NCBI RefSeq assembly: GCF_024679095.1
Contig: NC_066516.1
Coordinates: 575,869 to 639,868 of the forward strand
Reading direction: 5' to 3'
Length of the DNA stretch: 64,000 nt
From: Eriocheir sinensis
Taxonomy: Eukaryota; Arthropoda; Malacostraca; Decapoda; Varunidae
In this document: one piece after another, positions 25,701 through 35,820 of the stretch
Layout: each line of letters opens with the position of its first letter
How positions within the stretch are numbered: position 1 is the stretch's first letter
Position numbers and translations under genes: made by a program
Notes under the pieces: generated by a model
Told to the model about the DNA's origin: nothing
The model's input: the letters and a program-made list of their open reading frames with translations, nothing else
Databases searched by the model: none

Positions 25701-26924
25701 AACTCTGATAAAGAAGAATCAGAATCTGATTTTTTAGATGTTAAGACAGGCCTGGCCCCAATAGTTCGAAAAAGAGGGAGGCCTCCCAAGACAAGAGATG
25801 CAAGCAGTGACACTAGCACATCAGAAACATCAAACACAAGCTCAGTTGTTACTTTTGGTCCTAAAACAAAAATAAGTAATTCACCATTAAAGCCTATTCA
25901 AAGTTTAGATGAAAGGGAAAGCCAGAAGAATAAGTCAGCAGATGAAAATTCTCAAGGTTACAAAATGCTGCGATCACATTCAGAAGAGAGAAAAAAAGAA
26001 GTTTTGCAGTCATCTAATAGCCCCTCCTCACCTTCAAAACAGACAGTGGATTGTAAGTCAGATATTAAACTTACTGGATCTGTGAAAATTAAAACTGAAG
26101 TTTTACCAAAAATAAAGACTGAAAAAGTGTCCCCTAAAGGGCCAGCCAAGATGCCTTCCCTTAAAATGTGCCCAAAAGACATTTCTCACTTTAAGACCAA
26201 ACTTATGGAAAGTCCTGGTGAAGTACCTTTAAAGAGTGGTTCCATTCCAAAAAAGTTTGATTTGCCCTCCCCATCAAAAGCTACAGGTCTGGCAGACAAT
26301 GTAAAGCCAACCAAGGCTTTGCGTGATGTAAAGAAATCCACAGTGGGATTGCCAAGTGACCAAAGAGTGCCCAAAAATAGTTTAATTGCATCTAAATCAA
26401 AATCTAAAGAAGTTCCTGAAAAAAAATTACCTACTTCAAATAACAATAGTAAAAGAAGGGGAGGGGAGAGTGTTGGGGTCAGTGGGAAAGGAGCTACATC
26501 CTCTAGTACAAAGACTAGTGTTGCTGAGAGTGCCAACAGGACCACTGCCACAGGGAAAAATCAGACCTCAAAATCACACAAAGCTGCCAAGTCCAGCAAG
26601 GCTACCTCACGTCGATCGCCCCCAAATGGAAGACTGAATAGAAAAAAAAGTCTTCTGTCATACCTGAAGGAAGACATAAATGAAAGTGACACATCTAGTG
26701 TGGACTCAGAGGTGGTTAGTGGAGGACGAAAAAGATCACGCAGTAAAGAGGATCCCCCAAAGTCTAACAGTGCCTCCCTCTTCTGCCCTTCACTGCCAAT
26801 CAATGCTGGGTCACGGAAGAAGAGTGATGGGAAGCAGAGCAAGGTGAAAACTGCCAAGAAACCTCGATGGGTCCACAATTGGTCATGGGAAGGGGAACCC
26901 TTCGAAGGAAAAATCTGGCTACGA
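22780..26924 (+). CDS. BAHD1/wge: BAHD1/winged-eye-like chromatin protein, exon B (large)
   Basis: This 4.1-kb exon encodes about 1,381 residues, mostly Ser/Thr/Pro-rich and probably disordered. In order: a Gly-rich tract (22898-22990); at least six spaced repeats of the type AVVTGVPQT (near 23578, 23836, 23890, 23943, 24402, 24455); a PAKKRKV nuclear-localisation-type motif (24924-24944); an AT-hook RKRGRPPK (25767-25790); two IKTE SUMO-consensus sites (26088-26123) plus a VKSE near 25589; Lys/Ser-rich basic stretches; and at the end [20 protein letters not shown], which leads into the BAH domain. It ends in phase 0 before GTAAGT at 26925. Vertebrate BAHD1 builds heterochromatin and reads H3K27me3 through its BAH domain; Drosophila winged eye is a chromatin regulator. 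The same nuclear role here is inferred. The protein (at least 1,748 aa) is nearer in size to winged eye than to BAHD1. Confidence 0.9.
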
Positions 26925-26987
26925 GTAAGTAGAATTACATCTATTTATACTTTGAAGATTTCTTATCATATTAATAATTAGGAAGTA

Positions 26988-27636
26988 CCGTATTTGATGG
27001 CTTATAAAACGCACTTCAGTTTGGGCAGGCATTTAAAAAGAATAGATAAATAAAAAGATTAAACTACAAATGTCAGGTGAAGAAGGGTTTTCACCTGACA
27101 TTCATTGCCCTTTCCTCAATCAGGTCATTTTTAAAGTTTCATATGCATCCAGATGCTTATTAAATCCCAATATTTTACATTTAAAAACTTTAATATTTGA
27201 TGGGACCTACCAGAACTGGTCTTTCTTAGAGACTCGAAAGTCCTGCTTTGAAATGTAAACAAATATAGTGTAGACAGCAATATTGTCAGAGGGCTAACAG
27301 GTGTAAAGTGTGTACATCATATTTTTTATTATCATTCTACATCGTAATTCTTGTTGTTGTAATATTTTAGTACATTTTTAAAACATAAGGAAGTGGGAAA
27401 ATAAATTTATTTTACATTCTTACTTTAGAAAAGAGTTGCCATTTTTGGTGTAGAAGCAATCGCCACCTTGTTTACACTTACAAAGGTGTTTGTGGTTTAA
27501 TTTAAGGGTCACTGCAGCACTAAAACTTCAGTAGCCAGTAACCCGAACCTAACCCTTGACCTTATAAGACAAAAGATGATTTTCTGGGACATCTTTTGGG
27601 CAAAAAATATTGCGTCTTATAAGCCGTCAAATATGG
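26988..27636. mobile_element. TA-target DNA element in the large intron
   Basis: The ends are CCGTATTTGATGGCTTATAA and its complement-like partner CTTATAAGCCGTCAAATATGG, flanked by TA at 26986-26987 and 27637-27638. It lies 60 bases beyond the exon B donor. No coding frame is recognised. A related degenerate piece (ATAACATACTCCTGCGTATA) occurs at about 44610-44650. Confidence 0.75.
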
Positions 27637-27638
27637 TA

Positions 27639-28160
27639 ATTGTAATGATCAAATATTCATTATTTTTCCATACAATATGTCCTCAGTTTACTAATTCACT
27701 TAATACATAATCATTTTGAGAGGGTAAAAGTACTGATTTTTATTATAAAAGTTATGTGAACTACACATTATTTAGATATTCTTTCACAGACCAATCCCAC
27801 CAATTTTGTTTGACTACTCGTCTCTCAACACTGGATAATTTTGGTCTCTCATACATGCCACAGCTTCTTTCATTGCCCATCTCTACTATACAGTCATGTT
27901 CCTCCCTTTATCATTAATTGGTTCCCAAAGCCATTATGTGCCCTGTTTTTTACATAAACAAACAAAATGCCATTAAAATTATTAAAAATTACTTTTGCAT
28001 CAAGGGGGTGAGGTGAGGCCAGCAGTGCTTGTAAACTAAACATAGTATGAGCTGCCATGCATGTTGGGAAACCTAGTTTTGGGTAAGTTCCTTTTTTTAG
28101 TGTAAGAGAAACAGCTCAAGGGAAAAAAAACACTAGGCACTGCTCCATCAAAAGAAAAAT
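27639..28160. other. Intron sequence, no recognisable feature
   Basis: AT-rich intron with no supported element or gene. Confidence 0.5.
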
Positions 28161-28164
28161 GAGT

Positions 28165-28625
28165 GAGAGGTCAGGAGGAGAGGTGTCTTGATACTCTTGA
28201 AGAAGTTTGTTGGCAGGAAGAAATACAAACAGGAAGGCTGTTCAGAGTTTACCAGTGGAAGAGAAGATGAAGATGCTGGTTAACTCTTGCCTAATGGGGA
28301 TAGAATAGGGAGGAGCAAAAGTAGAAAGTTGTGTGAAGTAGGCAGAGGGGGAGGCATGCAGTTAGCCATTTCAAAAGAGTAGTTAGCATGAAAATACCAT
28401 TGGTAAAAAGATGTAACATTGTGGCAGAATTTAAGAGGTAGAAGACTATCAGTATTAGGAGCAGAGTTGATGAAACAAGGAGCCTTTGACTCCACTCTGT
28501 CTAGCAGAGTTCTGAGTGTAGAGCCCCCACAACACATGAGATGCATATTCCATATGAAGGTGGACAAGGTTCTTGTAAATGGACAGTATCTGAGAGGGAT
28601 GAAAAGAACTGGTGGAGACAGTACA
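28165..28625 (-). pseudogene. LINE family B, RT C-terminal fragment
   Basis: The minus-strand frame reads LDRVESKAP, TDSLLPLKF and YFHANYS, the same series as the copies at 6450 and 56193. It is degenerate and truncated. On its right side it meets the (AATC)n tail of a LINE C copy. Confidence 0.75.
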
Positions 28626-29125
28626 ATATCAATCAATCAATCAATGGGGGCATACGCCGGGGGGCACGTCGCCTCACCCACCCTACGACGCCAAGCCCGG
28701 GGGTCCCTCCGGGCGAGTCTCCATGCAGGCCCCCTTCCCAACCCGAGTACATCCCAGCAGGATCTGTTGACTTGCTCAAGCCACGAACTCTGTGGGCGTC
28801 CCCTTGGCCTCCTCCACTCAGGATTGTCTCTTACAGAGACAACCCAATGAGCAGGATCAGCTTCAGGGTAACGCGCCAGGCACCCATATAACCGGAGTTG
28901 GTGTTGATGGACTATGCAGGTAATATATGTCGAATCAGTCTCACGGAGTAATCGCCGGTTTGACAAAAAGTCATTCCAGCGATATCCCATGATTCTGCGT
29001 AGACATTTATTACCAAAGGCATCAATCCGCCTCTCCAAGTCTCCATTTAGTGTCCATGTCTCACAACCATAGAGTAAGACAGGAAGCACAAGGGACTTGA
29101 AGATCCAGATCTTTGTCCTTCTGCA
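28622..29125 (-). pseudogene. LINE family C, C-terminal fragment
   Basis: The minus frame of about 150 residues contains SLVLPVLLYGCETWTLNGDL, ERRIDAFGNKCLRRIMGYRW and the ending DPAHWVVSVRDNPEWRRPRG. This is the C-terminal domain typical of RTE-like non-LTR elements; the exact clade is uncertain. The 3' end is a short (ATTG)n tail at 28625-28646. It is 5' truncated, since upstream RT sequence is absent beyond about 29125. Other pieces of this family lie at 41100-42770. Confidence 0.75.
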
Positions 29126-29635
29126 CAGGTATCAACCAGGGGTGTGGTCTTAGTTAAAATTTTCCGACTTGGACTCTGGCCCCCCTGCCCCTCCCCCTCT
29201 ACAGCATTTTTATTTTTTATTTTTTTTAGGTACTGCCTGTAGTGCTGGTAGACTCTCTTGAGGTCCTTTTCCTTACATGAATTTACATCCAAATTACATG
29301 TACTCCATATAGACAAGGTCCAGACAATATATATGTTATAAACTATAAACTTATCTGTATTAGGTTTGTCATTATTTTTACGGTTTTGTCGCCAAAAGGC
29401 CAACAACATTTGTTTTCGCGGAAAGTGAAGGAGGCTCATAACTCCATTCCTCAGAGAGCAAGACTGTCTGATGCTTTTATACCACTAACTGGCACCCCTA
29501 CATGCTCTACCGCCCGGGCACCCAGTGGTAGCCTCGACTCAGTAGCCGCCTGGCTGCAATAGAGAGAGAACATATGTTCTGCATTCGCCTCACTTCCCAA
29601 GTCTGGGAGGCCTCGTAAGACGACCTCGAGGACCC
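29126..29635. other. Intron sequence, no recognisable feature
   Basis: No supported gene or element. A T-rich run at 29210-29230 is the only simple sequence. Confidence 0.45.
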
Positions 29636-29639
29636 GTGC

Positions 29640-30330
29640 ACTTATTTCCTGGCAAGTTTTAAAGGATTCACGGCTGACAGCACGGGAAATAAAGGCAAAA
29701 AACCCACAGTTACTGGAAGATGTGTCTCTGAGGAGTGTGCTGCAGCTGCTTCATGATAACCTAGGATACAAGAGTTACCATGCCCGCAAAAAACGATGTT
29801 AAATGCACTACAGAAGGACAAGAGAATCAAGTTTTGCAAGAAATACTTAGCATGGAGTGAGGAGCAGTGGAAAACTGTGCTATGGAGTGACGAGGCAACT
29901 TTTACTGTCACTGGAACCCATTCATCACGTGTGTACCGCAGGCCAGGCAGCGACCCACTGGATCCTAAGTTCACCTCTAAGTTTGTCAAGCACCCAGCAT
30001 CACTTATGGTTTGGAGCTGCTTTACCTATCATGGAGTTGGTGAATTGGTGATTCCTACTGCTAATGAAAAGGTGAACCAAAACAATTATTTAGAGCTTCT
30101 GAGTGATGTGTTGTGTGATTCTTTTGAAAAAACAAAGGCAAAAGTGTTCATGCAGGATTCAGCCCCTGCACATGTTGCAAAGTCTGTTACACAGTGGTTA
30201 ACAGATTGTGAGGTTCCCTTTTTTCCTGATTGGCCTGGAAACAGCCCAGATATCAATCCAATTGAAAATTTATGGTCGCATATGAAGAAACAGCTGCGTG
30301 ACATGGACACGTCATCTGTGTGTGTGTGTG
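29640..30330 (+). pseudogene. Tc1/mariner-type transposase relic
   Basis: The first part (29650-29795) reads LTAREIKAKNPQL and LGYKSYHARKK. After a frameshift near 29795 the frame runs to 30330 with KKYLAWSEEQWKTVLWSDEA, then MQDSAPAH and DWPGNSPDINPIENLWSHMK. The three blocks carry the acidic residues of the DDE/D catalytic triad of Tc1-like transposases (D in SDEA, D in QDSAPAH, E in PIENLW). The N-terminal DNA-binding part is missing, and the C-terminus is cut by a (GT)n run and the LTR at 30335. No terminal inverted repeats were found, so it is a dead copy. Confidence 0.85.
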
Positions 30331-30334
30331 TGGG

Positions 30335-30685
30335 TGTTGATTAAGACTTCAGCTTCCTTAAGACAAATTATATTCGTAGCCCTTATGTACAAGAAGCGTC
30401 AGAGCGAGAGCGACTGTCGTTGTGTGTCAGTCGGACTCTCGTGAAGGAGTGATGAGTTACAGGTTGGAAAATAATTGTTATAATTGGTCACGTATGTCAA
30501 GGTGACCTCTGCGCACCATCGGAGTGTGAAGTATACAAAACTGAGACGGTAAACACTGACGGACAACATTCCTATAAGGTGGCGTGATCTATCTGTTGTG
30601 GGTATTTTCCATTGACAATTGTATGCCTAATTCGTGGTGATATTAAATAATAATAATAATACATTGATATCCTACTATAACACTG
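30335..30685 (-). repeat. 3' LTR of the env-bearing element
   Basis: On the minus strand it starts CAGTGTTATAGTAGGATATC and ends CTTAATCAACA. It is repeated at 35470-35820 with 16 differences by eye. Left flank is GTGTGTGTGTGGG. No clear target-site duplication is visible. Confidence 0.9.
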
Positions 30686-31070
30686 CTCGGTCACCTACCA
30701 GTGATCGCGACCTCGCGATATACAGAAATCTAAATAGCAGTCTAGTTACCATGAACATACATAGTGGGAGTTTGTCAAGCAGACTGCCTATGGTACAATT
30801 ACATTAAAACACTGGCTATGTAAGAACATATGTGGAGTTATAATATAAATAGTGAGAGGTAAAACACAACGTGTGTGACATGAAATATAAGAAATCTCTC
30901 AAAAGATAAATATAAGGACACATGTATAAGAAGCTATCAACTGGCATAGTTACAGATAATGAAACGTTGATCTAGCTCCTAAAAAAAAATACAGTAGTGA
31001 AACATAGTACAATGTTAAGTATAGGAGCAGCCAGGTTTTAGTCCCCTGACTTGTCTGAGAAAAGGAAAAA

Positions 31071-32717
31071 CTACCTTGCCAGTGGCCTCCCTACATCCAG
31101 GCGCCGTGTCTTCACAACCAAATAACCGTGCAGGACAGAGTTCCTCCTAATAAGGTAGCACATGACGACGAGACTGACGAACATCAGAAACATCGGTACA
31201 AAAAATCCAGGGTACAGGTAGGGGAGATGCAAATAATCAGGCAGCGTTTCCTCCAGGGTTTCCGCAAACTCTGTTTTGTTTGCGAAAGACAATGAATTAA
31301 GGGAATTAGTCACATACGAGATGCTGGAGAAGTGAATGTCATCGAGAGACCGTAGAGGAAACACTCGATGGGAAATATTGGCCATGAAAACCAGACGGAT
31401 TCGGGACGGGTATGTTGTTATGTTAGTGGAGCGGATATAGCATGCTTCCGCTATGGCATAGTGACCAGTAACCCGTTGATAAGTGGTACCCTCCGGACAG
31501 ATGACCGATATATAGAATGACTGAGGGAAATAAAAATAATGCAGACCCTGAAAGTTCTTATGGAAAACAGGCGTTGGTGTTAGCTGCTTGTAAGGGCACA
31601 GGGAAAGAGCGTCAGACGCGTTCATGCAGGTGAGGGTGATCTTGCATACCCCTCCCCGAACTGGTAGGAAGGCAAAGAGAGACGCAGAGCAATAGAATCG
31701 CCCGAAGACCATCTCCTTGCAATACTGCAAGAGTGAGTAGCTACCCGTTGAATACAGAGCGAAATCCTTCGCGATTAGAACAAGAGACGGGGACGTGTCC
31801 AGGGCTAACACACTGTCCTTTGCTGAAAAAGGGAACGGGACAATTTCGTGTGCCTCAAACACGTCCGCCGTCTGAAATGGAACATGAATGATTATGGCAT
31901 CGGGGGTGAGGCTGGACTCAATCAAGGGGTAAAAATATTGACTCATGTCTGGGGTGAATAAAGGTGTTAGGCTATAATTTTGATACCCGATCTGGACAGT
32001 CGTTTTCAAATCGTGTAGAGGGAACAAGGCAGGTGTGACTCCACTGTGCGCTGCATCAACCATGTTGCTAATAACCTGCTGATTTGCCGTTGCGATGGAG
32101 TTAATGACGTTTTCCAATACATGCAAGGCCTGATCTAGGAGGAGAAACTGATTCACCTGGTCGATCTGTTTGACAACTATGTTGATAACCTCTACCATCT
32201 TATTTGTCTGCTCTAGCAGTTCCTCAATGTTAGTATGCAATTGCGCAAGTTTTCTACAATTGGCGTTGATCACCCTGCGATTTCGAGCAGCAAAGGAAAG
32301 TACACGAGCGTAGTGGTCCCGCAAATCGCGAACGTCCTCGTCGGTAGCCATACCGAAAAGGAACTTTGAGGCAGACCCAATGATGTTGAGCAACCCCCTC
32401 TTTACCCGAGAGTGAACTGAGTGAAAACTATAATCCATGTCTACCTCATCAACTTTTCCCCGTAAGAACAGAATCCTATCCTCCAGTAGTTGAAAAAGAG
32501 TCAGAGAGTTGGTACTAGAAGGTGCCTTTGATTCCCTAGTCATGGTAGCCCGTATGGCGTCTGCCATGCCGAGTAGTTTTTCTGAGACTATCCTGATTGT
32601 GTCAGTTGTGTTGGTCAAGGAAGTATATGGATATTTTACGAGGAGCACATCTTCTGTGAGGAAGACCTCTCCAATGTGTGCCCTGTCTTGAATGTGTTGA
32701 TTCCCTACGTTTTGCAA
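31071..32717 (-). CDS. env: F-type envelope glycoprotein frame (errantivirus/baculovirus F-like)
   Basis: Uninterrupted frame of 548 codons, counted from a TTG at 32717. The frame is open up to 32843, but no ATG precedes Met51, so the expected N-terminal signal peptide and start are missing. Visible features: a furin-type site RVKR at 104-107; a following hydrophobic stretch GLLNIIGSASKFLFG, the position and style of an F-protein fusion peptide; several Asn-X-Ser/Thr sites; a predicted coiled helical region near 145-215; and a membrane segment near 502-523 (MFLMFVSLVVMCYLI) with a 25-residue cytoplasmic tail. F-type envelopes mediate membrane fusion in baculoviruses and gypsy-group elements. 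Here no pol is present, and expression would need splicing to an upstream start. Whether it makes protein is unknown. Confidence 0.85.
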   Translation of the reverse strand: MQNVGNQHIQDRAHIGEVFLTEDVLLVKYPYTSLTNTTDTIRIVSEKLLGMADAIRATMTRESKAPSSTNSLTLFQLLEDRILFLRGKVDEVDMDYSFHSVHSRVKRGLLNIIGSASKFLFGMATDEDVRDLRDHYARVLSFAARNRRVINANCRKLAQLHTNIEELLEQTNKMVEVINIVVKQIDQVNQFLLLDQALHVLENVINSIATANQQVISNMVDAAHSGVTPALFPLHDLKTTVQIGYQNYSLTPLFTPDMSQYFYPLIESSLTPDAIIIHVPFQTADVFEAHEIVPFPFSAKDSVLALDTSPSLVLIAKDFALYSTGSYSLLQYCKEMVFGRFYCSASLFAFLPVRGGVCKITLTCMNASDALSLCPYKQLTPTPVFHKNFQGLHYFYFPQSFYISVICPEGTTYQRVTGHYAIAEACYIRSTNITTYPSRIRLVFMANISHRVFPLRSLDDIHFSSISYVTNSLNSLSFANKTEFAETLEETLPDYLHLPYLYPGFFVPMFLMFVSLVVMCYLIRRNSVLHGYLVVKTRRLDVGRPLAR

Positions 32718-32742
32718 AACAAGAATGTTCAGAATGTCCTGA

Positions 32743-33720
32743 TTACTTGCAAAAACTACAGGTGAGAGATGCCTTACTTTGTGCTTGCAATGCTGCGGCC
32801 GTTGCGAGGGGTTGATGGTGAGAGTGTTCCTGAACCTTGACTTCTAACCCTGAGACGAAGCCAACCAACTTCCCGCTCAGTTTGAAGGCCAAAGGAAGGG
32901 CAGAATGGCGGTTCTTCTCTGAAATATGAAATAAGTAAAAAAACAACTCAAAAGCTGTCTTCACCTGATGCTTTTGCAAACAGCCCCCTGGAAGCCAGAA
33001 CGCACCTTCTAGGCTCTTGACACAGTCAACCGCCAGCTGATTTGCCTCAATCATGGCGTCCCAAATTGGCTTTGTTGAGGAATTTTTTGGAGGGACTCAA
33101 CCGTTGCCTCAATCATGGCGTCCCAAATTGGCTTTGTTGAGGAATTTTTTGGAGGGACTCAACCGTGTGTGCCATCTGTCTAACGATGCTTGGTTTACTC
33201 CTGCCCCTGAAGATTTTTATGAAATTCCTTTTAAAAACATCATAGTTTACACCAATGTCCACCGAAGCGAACGCTGAGGACTGCATCAAATTCAGTGCCC
33301 GAGAGCCTGGAAGGCGATTTTATCATGATCTTCCATAATGGAGGAATTTACAATGGCAGATTCACACAAATCTAGGAACTGTCTCGCCGAAAAGTCGGTC
33401 TCGCCTCCCGAGAATTGTCGAATACTGGCGTGAGTTGGAATGACCCGAATCGGGGGCGGGGGGAAGTGGGGTGGGGCCCCGGGAGGAGGGAGGGGAGGTG
33501 GATCGACAGGCATTTTGATCGGCTGAGTGGGGGTTAAGTATTCAGACGAACCCAGAGGTGAAGGGGCGCTATCCCTTGGGAGGGAAGAGTACGTAGCCCC
33601 CGATCGCAAATTTACCACATTTAAATCACCGGTGTTTGCACCTTGCTCCAATTCCTCCTCACTTGAAGGACGAGCCAACTGTTTAAAGGTGTCGCCAAGA
33701 TAGCGAGTGTCTTTGTTCAT
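32743..33720 (-). pseudogene. gag: Gag remnant of the env-bearing element
   Basis: The ATG is at 33720 (MNKDTRYLGDTFKQLARP). The frame has a Pro-rich linker and then HASIRQFSGGETDFSARQFL, the start of a capsid-like region. It stops at 33292. After a shift, collinear sequence continues (AFASVDIGVNYDVFKRNF, SIVRQMAHTVESLQK) to about 33170, crosses a 62-bp tandem duplication, and resumes to 32743 (ANQLAVDCVKSLEGAF). No nucleocapsid zinc knuckle is visible before the env frame begins, so the C-terminal part went with pol. The resemblance to errantivirus gag is by general layout only. Confidence 0.65.
33043..33166. repeat. 62-bp tandem duplication in gag
   Basis: Two nearly perfect copies (starting TGCCTCAATCATGGCGTCCC at 33043 and 33105). 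The unit is not a multiple of three, so it disrupts the gag frame. Confidence 0.95.
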
Positions 33721-34840
33721 ACTATGGTGTAAATCATTTACAAAATAGGAGCATATGTTGAGAGCTGTAAATATTAACCAATTAACGGAACGTGTATGAA
33801 TTAATGGTTTGCGCTGAAACCCTAAAAAGGCAAGCAAGAATGGCTAGCAAGGTGCCTGTTTAGACGTAATTGAAGTTAAGGTGATAATGGAATGCCATAA
33901 TGATATAGGTATATGAAAGAATAACTAAATAAACAAAGTGGTATTTTATGTGAGTATACCATTGAAGCTCACGTTTTCTCTCGAGCGGTGAAAAGAAAAC
34001 GGAGGCAGGGCACACTGATGAAAATTAACTTTGATCAGGGAACTCACACTATACTCAATATACTCGCTAGCAAACAATAAGAAAGAATCAATATCGTATG
34101 CGAATGAACGTTACTCTCACAATTATGACTGATTAACAGTATTAGGAACACAGAAATAAAAAAAAGTCGTGCCTCTGCACGGACAATAAAGAAATAAGCT
34201 GAGTCGGCATATTTTGACAAGATGGGAATATCCACAAATACCAAGATTAATCAGCTGATGTAGTGGAGAGGGCGACGGTTTGTGATGCCCTGGGGTACGT
34301 GCAGTCGTTGTAGGCGCGTCAGGAAACCTTGGCTGCGGCTACAGCGGCGGTGAGAGGTGAGGGATGGGCGGACATCGGAGGACTCGTAATGGCGGTTGAA
34401 AACTGCTGACCCAGCGAATTGAGCGGCAGCAGATGGGTGCCGCCAGACGTATGATGGCCGCAGCGTTCTGGTTATAGTAAGAGATGGGCCGCGGTGGCAG
34501 ATAAGACGACTTGGGTGTGTAACCTCTTGAGAAGACGCCTTGCAGGAAACGGTAGTGGTAACAGCTTGCAGTCACCGGGAGATGTCTGCGGGTACCCTTG
34601 CTGACTGTTTGCCGGAAGAGGTTTGGGCCGATGCTCCCAGCAGCGGCGGTGTTGCCGCCAGCTGTGGAGCGAGGGGCATGTGGGGTGTTCCAAGGTCAGC
34701 GGGGCATGCTGGTGCTGGTGTGAATACTTCTGCCGTATCGTGGAGTGGCTTGCAGTGTTCGTAGCAGTGCTGGCTTGAAGCGGGGGAGCGGCTTGTAGAT
34801 TGTGGCCCTCGCTTTCGGCTGCGTAGGCCTGTGAGTGTGC
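33721..34840 (-). other. Leader region of the env-bearing element
   Basis: Sequence between the minisatellite and the gag ATG. It has minus-strand frames without recognisable domains. It is treated as an untranslated leader, with low confidence. Confidence 0.4.
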
Positions 34841-34845
34841 TCGGG

Positions 34846-35240
34846 GCTTGTAGGCTTGACGCCTGTAGAGTTGCTGTGGGTGTGCTCGAGGCTTGTAGGC
34901 TGGACGCCTGTAGAGTTGCTGCGGGAGTGCTCGAGGCTTGTAGGCTGGACGCCTGTAGAGTTGCTGCGGGAGTGCTCGAGGCTTGTAGGCTGGACGCCTG
35001 TAGAGTTGCTGCGGGAGTGCTCGAGGCTTGTAGGCTGGACGCCTGTAGAGTTGCTGCGGGAGTGCTCGAGGCTTGTAGGCTGGACGCCTGTAGAGTTGCT
35101 GCGGGAGTGCTCGAGGTTTGTAGGCTGGACGCCTGTAGAGTTGCTGCGGGAGTGCTCGAGGCTTGTAGGCTGGACGCCTGTAGAGTTGCTGTGGGTGTGC
35201 TCGAGGCTTGTAGGCTGGACGCCTGTAGAGTTGCTTGTAG
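34846..35240. repeat. 45-bp minisatellite, nine copies
   Basis: The unit begins GCTTGTAGGCTGGACGCCTG and repeats every 45 bases at 34846, 34891, 34936, 34981, 35026, 35071, 35116, 35161 and 35206, with only scattered substitutions. Because 45 is a multiple of three it stays open in several frames; on the minus strand one frame gives a 15-residue unit (YRRPAYKPRALPQQL). Two related CTTGTAGCTGGCGCC units follow at about 35233-35275. Confidence 0.97.
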
Positions 35241-35469
35241 CTGGCGCCGGGTGAGATGCTTGTAGCTGGCGCCTGGTGCATTGCCACGGACGGCTGGTGC
35301 GTTGCCGCGGACGGCAGGACTGTGACTCCTTCCTTCCTTTTTACGCCTGTCCCCGGAGTTTGTTGGTGAGTTCTCGTGGCTTGGAGGAGAACGAGGTAGC
35401 GAAGGCACAGGCGCGGTGGTCACCGCTGCCAACCAAATGTAACAGGCTTGTCGGGGGGCGTTTAAAGGG

Positions 35470-35820
35470 TGTTGATTAAGACTTCAGCTTCCTTAAGGCG
35501 AATTATATTCGTAGCCTTTATGTACAAGAAGCGTCGGAGCGAGAGTGACTGTCGTTGTGTGTCAGTCGGACTCTAGTGAAGGAGTGACGAGTTACAGGTT
35601 GGAAAATAATTGTTACAATTGGTCACGTATGTCAAGGTGACCTCTGCGCACCATCAGAGTGCAAAGTACACAAAACTGAGACGGTAAACACTGACGGACG
35701 ACATTCCTATAAGGTGGCGTGATCTATCTGTCGTGGGTATTTTCCATTGACAATTGTATGCCTAATTCATGGTGATATTAAATAATAATAGTAATACATT
35801 GATATCCTACTATAACACTG
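35470..35820 (-). repeat. 5' LTR of the env-bearing element
   Basis: Partner of the LTR at 30335-30685. The internal side (35400-35469) contains ATTTGGTTGGCAGCGGTGAC, a candidate primer-binding region. The outer side abuts a CR1 3' UTR (GGCTTACGCTCGTGTGGTCC), so the element probably inserted into or beside a CR1. Confidence 0.9.

Larger units (their letters stand above)
30335..35820 (-). mobile_element. Endogenous retrovirus-like element with env but no pol
   Basis: A 5.5-kb minus-strand element bounded by two 351-base direct repeats (30335-30685 and 35470-35820). In transcriptional order from the right: 5' LTR, a 1.7-kb leader with a 45-bp minisatellite, a broken gag (33720 down to 32743), then directly an envelope-type frame (to 31071) and the 3' LTR. 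There is no protease, RT, RNase H or integrase. Gag and env styles resemble insect errantiviruses (gypsy group), whose envelope is related to baculovirus F. It sits antisense in the 16.6-kb intron of the BAH gene. Replication would need enzymes from another element. Confidence 0.8.

Noticed and set aside
29796..30344. Active Tc1 transposase gene
   Set aside because: The frame starts after a shift, lacks the DNA-binding half, has no terminal inverted repeats, and its C-terminus runs into a GT tract and an LTR.
30335..30685. Target-site duplication for the env-bearing element
   Set aside because: The left flank (GT)n-GGG and right flank GGCTTAC share only two G residues; no duplication of the usual length can be claimed.
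34572..35432. 286- and 271-codon minus-strand frames as host genes
   Set aside because: They lie between an LTR and gag and are dominated by a 45-bp repeat that stays open in several frames at once; recorded as leader plus minisatellite.
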